Source of the DNA: Hofstenia miamia | Lineage: Eukaryota > Xenacoelomorpha > Acoela > Hofsteniidae | Assembly (NCBI GenBank): GCA_900660155.1 | Contig: CABFPE010000019.1 | Span: 1,411,036 to 1,475,035, forward strand | Length of the DNA stretch: 64,000 nucleotides | Direction of reading: 5' to 3' | Part shown: positions 53,199-62,099 of the stretch, piece after piece | How the letters are laid out: each line of letters opens with the position of its first letter | Position numbering within the stretch: the first letter of the stretch is position 1 | Made by a program: the position numbers and the translations under genes | Notes under the pieces: generated by a model | What the model was told of the DNA's origin: nothing | Database searches by the model: none | Seen by the model: only the letters and a program-made list of their open reading frames with translations

Positions 53199-54159
53199 AA
53201 TATGGTATTCACTGTATTTGGGTTTATTGGTATTGACTGTTGCTTTATAGTCAGTTTTTGAAATCGCAGCCCATTTTATCCAATATTTAATATTCACGCA
53301 TAGAGAAGTATTTAGCAAAATTTATAGAAGTATTTAGATGGCATTTTCTAACTTCTAGACTTCTTTTTTCTGTTTTATAATGATATCTACCTCAAAGCGT
53401 CGTAATATTCTAATTTTAGCTTAAAAGTATGGATTTTAAAATGCGTGGGAATTCTTTATGCTTCGATGATTAACCATTTGAAAATTTTAATAGTATACCA
53501 TCCTCTTAATTTGTGTTTTCCCAACGTCTGTAGTAAATTGTTTATTAGAGAATGAATTTCCATTTTAATATTTATGGTGATATTACAAACCTTTAAGGCT
53601 ACGTTAATTCAGGGATACTCGCGTTCAAGTCAAACGAAGCAATTAAAGTTTGAATCGGGCCATTCTTTGTGAACCCATAACTTTACAGTTCTTATTGCCC
53701 AATTTGCCAACATTTATTTTTGCTGAACCTAGTCAACATATGCACAATTCTGTTATTTGTGGGTCTCTTAAAATATTGTAATCGTAGGTTGCCTATTCTG
53801 ACAAACTTTTGTCTCTAAAAGCAATTCATGACGAAACACTACTAAAAACTAAACTAGTGATTCGCAGTTGAATTTGCACAAAATCTCAATTTATGTCAAT
53901 CAAGGTTTCCATTCAATTCATTATTATTGATATGCTGGCATAATATGGTTAAATCGCCACAAGTAATTGACAATTCCGGCCGAAGTCGGATTGGGTCAGT
54001 CCTTACATTTTCGGGTTGTGAACCCAAAACTAGCAATTTCCTTGCAGTTAAAGTTTGTGTTATTAGTCAGCTATCAGTAAGAGAATAGCATTTAATAATG
54101 CATGGAGAATACTGTGGGCAGAATACTTCACTCTACTAACTACATGCATCGATAGCGAA

Positions 54160-54374
54160 CAGAGGTATACCAAGGATTTTCTGATGGAGGACATCATAGT
54201 CATAATTAAAAGCGGGGTAAAGCCTTCGAAAATTTTTGAAAATCTAAACTGCATTTCACGATCTCAGATTTTTTGCATTTTGTTACAGAAAATCTTTTGA
54301 TTTAACCTGTCAAAATCAAATTTGAAAACCTGACTGAGGGACATTCCACCATGTCCCCCTTGCGTACGCCACTG
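54160..54374. mobile_element. hAT-like MITE, old
   Basis: The left end reads CAGAGGTATACCAAGG. The right end, on the minus strand, reads CAGTGGCGTACGCAAGG. Both match the widespread hAT end form CAG.GGCGTAC. The flanking octamers ATAGCGAA and TTAGCCAC agree at five of eight positions, consistent with a worn 8-bp TSD. 215 bp, no coding capacity. Confidence 0.6.
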
Positions 54375-54427
54375 TTAGCCACATTAATCACTTCATAGCA
54401 CAATTAGTTTCATTATCTTCATTACAG

Positions 54428-54518
54428 TACTCCTCAACCACTGAATCAGACTGCATCTTCACCTGCATCTGAGAGGATACTTAACAGCACTGCCAAGTTC
54501 TTACGAATAGACGTCGAG
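54428..54518 (+). CDS. Possible alternative exon of the host gene (doubtful)
   Basis: Follows a good acceptor (TTCATTACAG). One frame is open and reads TPQPLNQTASSPASERILNS then TAKFLRIDVE before a possible but weak donor, GTTGAG. The composition resembles the host exons. However, the exon at 44480-44597 leaves one base, and joining it here gives a stop after six codons, so this exon cannot be inserted between 44597 and 59261 without another unseen exon. It may be a poison or alternative terminal exon, part of a larger missed arrangement, or not an exon. Confidence 0.3.
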
Positions 54519-55303
54519 GTTGAGTCCAGACATTGTTGGTGACGTATTATTCTTGTAGCAATTTTAAAATTATGGCCTTACTTTTTCTATTTCGGTTTCG
54601 GGCAGAGTTGATACTGTATCGAGCCGGGCTTATACAATTATGAAATTGCCAATCATTAATCGCTAAGTTCGAAGTTTATCCACGTTGTCTTCGATTTGAG
54701 GATATATTGGCATTGATTGATGCATTGTATTTTCAAGTTTAAAAAATTCAAAAACGCCTTCCAAGCCTTAACATTTTGTTTTCGTTATGTAAGTCAAGAT
54801 ATTGTTCTGACTCTAGTACACAAATGAATTTGTTCAGCATTGTTCCTTAAACACACTAGGCTGCTATAAGAGCATATAGTGAGGAATTTAATGATGGCAT
54901 TATATTTATTGAATTTATTAAAACAATTGGAAATAAGATAGTGCCGCAATAAAAAGATAAACAACATGAATTATTGAAATGTTGGTGTAATCTCTCAAGT
55001 CCTTATTTTCTAATAAATAAATGCGTTTTATTTTATTGGAAGATCGCTAATACACTCCACTGGTGAAAAGGAATTTGAGGCTAATTTCAAGAATCTCACT
55101 CTACCATTTTTCAAATTCATATTTAAAAATCGCCTGACTAAATTGGAATAAGTTTATACATCTTACATGCATCACGTATATCGACAATTAATATCAATTA
55201 TCAAATTTAATCAATGTTACAAGCTATGTATAGGTTCACTTATAGTAGAGTAGTAGGCTAAGAATAAGAGTTTGGGTTAATTTTATTAAAAAAATTAAAT
55301 TAA

Positions 55304-55305
<2 letters not shown>

Positions 55306-55337
<32 letters not shown>

Positions 55338-55362
55338 TGTATATATGCGTGTGTATATATAT
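55306..55362. repeat. (TA)n microsatellite with TG/GT interruptions
   Basis: A pure TA run to 55336 followed by an impure TA and GTGTA stretch. Confidence 0.85.
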
Positions 55363-56947
55363 TGTGCCAGAGTTGTAAATGGGCCCTGTCAGCCCATGTG
55401 TTGCCCCGGCTATTTTCCTAGAACTATGGGCCAGGAACGATAGCGTCTAAACGTTTCAACATAGTAATACAATTTCTTGTTTCTTACTAATTATTAACCA
55501 AACCTTATGACATTCAATATGCTTAGATTTTGATAGAATTGCATTGTTTTGCGAACGTAGACCAAGAGAATGCCTTATTCTCTTTATTTGTCTGGATTTT
55601 TCGTACTGCTTTCAAGAAGCCTAAGAAGAATTTAATATTTTAGTTCAAATTATCAAACATGCAAAAATTTACTTTAAATTAGTCTTAGAAAAACAAGGCT
55701 CAGTAATTTTTTAATAAACATCTTGGTTTTCATTTATCACATTTCAATTATTATCCACTTTGATTTCACTTGTCAATATGTAATGGATGAATTCTGGACT
55801 CAAAGTGAAGTTCCAAAATATGAAAGAACTAGTAGCTGATCGAGATTACCTCAATAGCATTTGTTACACTTAATTATATTAATACAAACTCTGCTACGAT
55901 ATCTAATTACATTCGCAAAACTTTATGGTCGCATTGTGATTCGGACACAATGTTTCTACCATTTGTTATACCTTTTCAAATAATTCTACTGTTATGCCAT
56001 AATTCAATTATAGGCACGCATTGAATTATTTATTTTAAGCTTACAAGTCATAACAATTCAGCAAATGCAATTACAGCTCTGCTTTCTATTCGCATCAGAA
56101 GTTTACGCCTCCGGTGATATTATTTTTCTGTTTAATTTATGAGTAATGAAAAAAACTTGATTTATGATTGGATAGAATTTCATATTTCACACTATCGGAA
56201 AACATGTTACACCCTCGCTTAATCATCAAATCAATAAGGAAGCATTGGGGTGGAAATGGGTTGGGTTACAACCATTTATGGGAAACAGATGCCACTACTA
56301 ATGTAGTTTTTAGAATCAATGCTTGATATAATTTTAGAGTTTATTAAAGTGTTCTCTCTACTTTTAAGAATTCCATGTTTTTTTATAATTCCTTTGGATT
56401 TTTGGCACAATCGGTTGGATTCGGAGCACCCAGTTTTTTGCAGGTTCTTCTTTCTCAACTGCTAATGGTAGTCTTTGAGTTTAATGAAAAAATTCCATAT
56501 CAAATCCAAACCTCGTACAAAAAACCGCAATCTTAAGAATGTTTCATAATATTGTATATATTATCCCTTAAGATTGGTGAAACATAATTTTTGGAAATTT
56601 TTTTACAATCAAACAACTTAACATAGGATTCATTGGAAAAGAATTGGAAAACCAAAATATGGCACAACTCACAATGGGATAGAATAAATATGCCTCATAT
56701 GAGGTATAGGCATAGGACAGCAAACTCTTGCCCCGTTGTAAATCTTAAGATGCAGCAAGTATGCTTGCAAACAGAACACAGCCGGTACAGATTAAACGGT
56801 TGTTAAAAAAATTTTAACCTAAAAAATTGTATAGTATAGATATAAATTCTAGAATTCATACTTGGAACATTTCGGATTTTGTTTATAGAACTTACTCTCA
56901 ATTGTCTAAAACAAACTTAAGAAGTGAAGGTGAATTTATGTAACCAG

Positions 56948-57540
56948 CCATGGATTTCTATAACAATAACAGGATGCGAACTGCACTTTTGTAATTGACC
57001 ATTGTCGACTGAATGTAAGCCAGAAAGTGAGGTAAACATGTTTCACTGTGACTTGGTGCAAGTTCAGCAGGGATCCAAACCCAATTACAATTAAAACCAA
57101 TTAATTGGGACCCAACCCAATTACACAACCAATTATGCACTTACCCAATTATGCAATTATTATCAGCTGTTTTGCTGAACCCAATTAATTGGCTTCGACA
57201 TATCTTATGTATTTCTTAGCAAAACCAACAATTTATGTAAACGCTCTTTTATATGTTTGATTTTGTAATTTTTGTTTCTCATTTTAGATATGTTTTGACA
57301 TTTTCTATTGTCTTTTGCTATATTTACATTTTTTTCTTTTTTTACAGTACAACAATGGCAGTTTCAAACAACCCAATTACACTCAAGCAACCCAACCCAA
57401 TTACCCAACCAATTATTTATTGTAGGCCCAATTAACAACCCAATTACCAATTAAGGTACCCAAGTATCAAAGTATCAATTATGGCTTAAATCCAATTAAT
57501 TGGGATCCCTGAAGTTCAGCCTGCCTAAGCGCATCCATTA
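56948..57540. repeat. Small MITE-like repeat, copy 2, split by an insertion
   Basis: 56948-57062 matches 949-1080 (shared AGGATGCGAACTG..CTTTTGTAATTGACC and TTTCACTGTGACTT). The match resumes right after 57519 (CCTGC..AAG..CATCC). The interruption is the MITE at 57068-57511 with its 8-bp duplication, so this older repeat was the insertion target. Confidence 0.65.
57068..57511. mobile_element. hAT-like MITE full of CCAATTA motifs, exact 8-bp TSD
   Basis: AAGTTCAG lies directly on both sides (57060-57067 and 57512-57519). The ends are CAGGGATCC on the left and GGATCCCTG on the right, followed by a slightly imperfect extension. CAGGG fits the hAT end rule. Both subterminal regions are packed with CCAATTA or its complement TAATTGG, more than a dozen copies, often as CCAATTAATTGG; the central 150 bases are T-rich and lack the motif. 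No transposase. The related repeat at 949-1127 shows the site without the insertion. Confidence 0.9.
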
Positions 57541-57655
57541 ACTATCTGATTATTTGTTCTAAATTTATAACGACTAACACTGGAGAGGTGATAGAGTTAA
57601 CATAGCGATGTTACTACAACTGTTTTTGAGGGGTAGAATTTTGCTTTGACTATAT

Positions 57656-57847
57656 CGGGGATTACGCGATTATACATGGATGCGACACTGTTTCAAGTTT
57701 AGGCCGAAATTAACCAATGAACGTAAGTGGTAGCGCTTACTTAAGAGGAACGCAATTATTGTTATCCAATCAAAGTGGCAATTTATGTATCTGATGGCCT
57801 AAACTTGATATCAGTGTCGCATCCAGTGTATTAATCGCGTAGTCCAC
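57656..57847. mobile_element. MITE with 50-bp inverted repeats and exact 8-bp TSD
   Basis: GACTATAT lies on both sides (57648-57655 and 57848-57855). The left arm (57656-57705) and right arm (57796-57847) are inverted copies sharing TACGCGATTA, TGGATGCGACACTG and TCAAGTTTAGGCC. Only about 90 bases lie between the arms. The 8-bp TSD suggests the hAT group, but the ends (CGGGGATTACGCG on the left, GTGGACTACGCG on the minus strand of the right) do not follow the usual YARNG rule, so the superfamily is open. Confidence 0.85.
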
Positions 57848-57855
57848 GACTATAT

Positions 57856-59260
57856 ACAAAATAGCGATTTCCCTAATTTTTGGTATTTAATATAGAGAAA
57901 CATTAATCTTCAACCAATTTTTGCTTTCCCCCACACGAATTCAATATTTTCTATCAATAATAATTGAATGTTATCCAAAGCCCGACGTACTAGAAATGCA
58001 TAATATGAATGTAAAATTTGTATTGTCTGCAAATATTAAGTTTAGCTAATTTTTTTAATCAATAATCAGAATCAGTGGCTTTTGCGAGATCGCTGCTAAT
58101 CATTTGAAGATGGCACAAGAAACCGGAAAAAATTTTTTAAAAGGATTAAAGTATAATCAGTTTGAGTTGAAGAGACGTATTAAAAGTCAAAGCGCTATAT
58201 TTTACCATTTTCTCAAAAAGGAATCTATTTATGTAATTGATTTCTGCCATTGTAGAAATTTCAATTTTTTAATGGTTCCGGTGTTGTGTTTCTCAAATAA
58301 TTTTCTTTAAAATGCAGACATATAAATTGCAGTGGAAATGCAAATATAATGCCAGTTTATTTTTTTAAAATTCTGTTTCTAAATTTAAGTTAATGCTTTA
58401 AAATTCCATTCAAGATGTAATTGTTGAAGAATTTACACTGTGATACCGATCTTCAAACAACTGTTATAATCCTTTTCAAGCGTGTAAAATCTAGGATGTG
58501 ATTATGAATAAAATAACCAGCTGATGCTGTATATTCTATGCATTAAAAAGACCATTAATCTTTATTCTACATACACATATAAAATTCAACAAAGGCTTCA
58601 TACCAAGTGGCGGCTCTAGCAAAACATTTTCATAAAATTTATACTTTTGAAGTAATTGCATTATATATTACTTGAAAACGACCTTATAAATTTCCACTTC
58701 TCAATTTTGGCACCATTAATCAAAGCATCCCTTCAAACGATTACAGAAGTTTCTTTGATAAATTGAAGCCCAATGCTAGTAGAAGAACCTAGTTTTGCCA
58801 TATAGGCTCATTGTTTAAGTGCACATATTTAAAACTAATATAACTATTGTTAGCATATAATTATGCTACAATCATACCGAATATTTATAAATTTTCGAAA
58901 TGTTTACAGATTAGCTTTTTACAGGCAATTTTTGCTGTAAATACAAAGATTGTTTTTGGCTCTTTATTAATTTGTGGCCGAACTATTCTGTCCATTGGCA
59001 AGTACTGTTTGCATTTCGATTTTCATTACTGCCCTCTGTAAGAGCGGTGTAATATTTTAGTAGCAAGCATAACTTATTACTTCATTTCTTGCAGTGGTAA
59101 TTGGGCGTATTTTCCCAAATACATTGATTAGCTTCATTGTTGTTGTGATAGAAGATTTCTTACAGCTTAGCATGCCGTTGATCCTATAAGATTCCATTAA
59201 TGCATGATGTTACCAAATTTTATTTACGGCTTATGAAATATTCACATTTGCTGTATTTAG
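57856..59260. other. Intronic DNA before the last exon
   Basis: AT-rich. A lone hAT-like end form, AAGTGGCGGCTCTAG, occurs at about 58607 without a partner. It ends in the T-rich acceptor of the last exon. Confidence 0.4.
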
Positions 59261-59700
59261 CAGGCAGAAGAAGTATTCCCGACTCTCCCGATAAAGCGCA
59301 AGAACTTTGGTTACCGCGTTATTCCAAAGGAGGAAAAAACACTTCACAAACGATGCCGAGAAATCCTGGGGCACCAGCCAATCGCCGTATTGACGACAAT
59401 TACTACAGTGCACATCCCCAAACAGGTACTACAAAGCGGGGATCGAATACACTGGATCGCAGGGCTCCGACTTCAAATAACTGGCCCCCTCCTCCTTCAA
59501 ACAAAGACTTGCAACCTATTCAAGAAGACGGTCATCAGAAAAAAGGTTCACGTCAGCCTCGAGTTGTGCCTGATATATGCCTTGACGTTTGCAATAGCTT
59601 GGATAAAGCCAAGTCCCCTAAATATTATCCTGACATTTCGTTTCCCAAGCGAATTCCGCCTTCTCCGGGTATAAGAAATAACAATACATCCATAATCTAA
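59261..59700 (+). CDS. Host gene, last coding exon with stop codon
   Basis: This exon has visibly higher GC than its surroundings. The acceptor is a NAGNAG pair, TTTAG|CAG|GCAGAAG, so splicing can start at 59261 or 59264 in the same frame. The single base left by the exon at 44480-44597 completes the first codon (ACA Thr, or AGC Ser). It then reads RRSIPDSPDKAQELWLPRYS and, further on, RIDDNYYSAHPQTG, RRAPTSNNWPPPPSNK and FPKRIPPSPGIRNNNTSII before TAA at 59698. About 144 residues, disordered, Pro- and Arg-rich, with possible SH3 or WW ligands and a C-terminal Ser-Ile-Ile that fits a class I PDZ ligand. These point to the tail of a membrane receptor or scaffold (inference). A second frame is also open to 59674 but needs a different entry phase. 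Confidence 0.8.
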
Positions 59701-60429
59701 TGCGTGTCAACTGCAAGCGATTGAATTTAGTTATTTTTTGTGCAATATTCCAGTTTTTAAATTGCTTTTTTATATATTTTTGTTGAATGTTATATTGTTT
59801 TATATATTTAATGTTATGTCTCATTCAAAGGAAATTCTTCGAAAATATATTTTCTAATTAATCTTAGCTGACAATGTAAACTTTTAGAACATGTTCCAGC
59901 AGTGATTATACTCACCACCAATTAAATTAAAAGTTATTAGCTAATAGAATTTATTCTAACTATTTAAAAAAATTCTGTTTTCAGACAGATGTCATGTTAT
60001 TTGACACGTGTTTCCCAGACTTAATTGGCACTGCAAAAACTATAAATTCAAATAACTCTTTTGATTTCTAAAACAACTAGGGAGTTTCTTGAAATACTTA
60101 GAACTAAATAATGCGCAGACATGAAAAAATAATAATAATAAGTTTGTAAATTGCTCTTTTACTTTACAACAAAAAGGGAAACGTTTGTGATATCTCAGAT
60201 TTATGTCTTAGCTATTTGTAAATGCTCTGCCCTTTTTACACAAGTTCAAACGGACATTTCGTAGGCTGTCACGTTACGAAAAACCTAGAGCCGTATTAAG
60301 CAACAAATATCTAATAAATTTCAACAATCATTTACATATGAACTAATATGGATTAAAAACAAATGGGACAACAATAATTGCCATTTTCGTACTGCAAAAT
60401 CGAATTCTGTCATATAAAATAGAAATTAT
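59701..60429. other. 3' untranslated region and downstream DNA
   Basis: AT-rich sequence after the stop codon. I see an ATTAAA-type hexamer near 59931 that could serve as a weak polyadenylation signal, but no clear AATAAA close to the stop. No other gene seen. Confidence 0.4.
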
Positions 60430-61260
60430 CATTAAGAGAGATTAATCAGTCTTGATATTAAAATAGCATTTGATAATGTGAATCACTACATTTATTTGAA
60501 AATTTAGAAAATTGACACATTTAAGTTATTATATCATTAATTCATTTGAAAGTTTCATTGGCAATAGACAACAAATTGTTAGATACGATTACACACTTTC
60601 AAATGTAGAAATGATCAATAAAGGCATTCCTCAAGGTTTAGTTTGTGTCGCATTTACATTAAATTTTTTTATTGATTCATTGAATTGTGAAACTTAACAT
60701 TACAAATATATCTAATAGTAAACATGTTGATAATACTTTGATTTATCTTCCAATATTTGAAAGTTAGATTTAGAAACTTGAATTAATAATAAAATCAAAT
60801 TTTGTTATGGAGAAAATATATTTGAAATAAATTATAGAAAATCACAGGAAATGTTTGTATTGAAGAGAAAATTTTGCTGATTACAATTGATGGTTATTCT
60901 TCGGTTACAACAATGAATTTACAATTAATAACAAAAACTTTCATTTAAACTACATTTTCCTCAGCTTATATAAATCAATTAACAGCGTATATATGTAATA
61001 CTAAACGTAAATTTATCATGATAAAATTGAAATTTTATATAATTCATTTGCTAATTCTGTTATAGTTTATGATATACGAGTATATATGCAGGAGAATCAG
61101 AAATATCTTTATCCAATCTTAACAACATATACAAGAAAGCGTATAAATATGAACTTGTATATAACGAACTAAACATTTTTAGCATGATTCAAGATAAGGC
61201 AGCATATTGAGGACTTTCAAAGCCTTCCTCGGAAACAATTCATGAGCAAAAGAACTGAAT
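60430..61260 (+). mobile_element. LINE fragment: middle and 3' part of reverse transcriptase
   Basis: Begins with LDIKIAFDNVNH (usual LD..KAFD.V.H, RT motif A). It continues in another frame with SFESFIGNRQQIVRYDYTLS and INKGIPQGLV (motif B region, usual G.PQGS), then KHVDNTLIYL in place of the FADDT catalytic box, and INYRKSQEMFVLK (usual N..KS..M). The order matches non-LTR RTs of the CR1/Jockey group. Frames change at least twice, stops intervene, and one catalytic Asp of the box is Asn, so it is inactive. It is 5' truncated inside the RT. The 3' end is uncertain; similarity fades by about 61260. Confidence 0.75.
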
Positions 61261-62099
61261 ACGCTATATCAAAATAGAGAAAAAAGAATTCCTGATCGTT
61301 ATTTTTCCTGCTTTTATTATAATTTTTAGTTTAGTAGTTTATAGTGTAGTTTACTGTATTGCAAGCTTAAAATTAAGATTTATTATCCAATGTATACTTT
61401 TCCGAAATTTATAGCGCATTGATGTTGTATTTAAATTTGAAAATGAAATTCTCTATAAATAAAGTGATTAATTACAAATTCATAAAATTTTCATATAATA
61501 ACACGCTATTAATTTATGGCAACATGTGTTATGCTCTTTATATAGCCATCAATTTTGCATTTTCTTTGTAATTGAAATGTATTTCCTAGTTAAATATAAC
61601 GTCTGGAAACTAAAAGGTTTTCATTACAACAACAGGCGGATAGAGAAATCAGTATATTATAGATTTATTGGATTACCAAGTCCAAATTTTTTAAAATAAA
61701 TATCATAAATTCAAATAACTATAACAAGAAAACAAGAAATCGGAGTTTGCTAAATAGATTGGAAAAATCCTTGATTCGCATATGGAAAGATTGCTTCAAG
61801 AAATTTTTGCTCTTCAAAAAGTTTTCCAAAAAACGTTCATGTAATTACATTTAGTGCAAAAGACAAACATTTTAAATTTCTGCATCTTCACACACCAAAT
61901 CGTTAACAGAAAATGAAAATGAGTAATAGTTTAAGAATTAAAATATTAAAATTAAACAAATTATGCATTTCATTTTACATAATATCAGAATTTTTTGATT
62001 CAATGAAAGCAGTAGTTTCCTCATAAAGCAATATAAAAAATTGGTGGGAACTCGTACTGTTTGAAAATTTTTACATCGCAAAAGATAAGCTAACATCAT
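61261..62099. other. Spacer between two LINE fragments
   Basis: Very AT-rich. It may include the 3' untranslated tail of the upstream LINE and the 5' leader of the downstream one. No motif found. Confidence 0.4.

Larger units (their letters stand above)
44598..59260 (+). other. Predicted 14.7-kb intron of the host gene
   Basis: Bounded by GTATGA and by TTTAG at 59256-59260. It contains the 2.5-kb hAT-like transposon, a foldback element, several MITEs and a possible extra exon at 54428. The stretches 44598-47402, 49944-52867, 54519-55305, 55363-56947 and 57856-59260 hold nothing else I can support. A GC-richer patch at 50010-50280 with repeated GCCG and CGGC motifs may be a worn element without clear ends. 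Confidence 0.5.
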
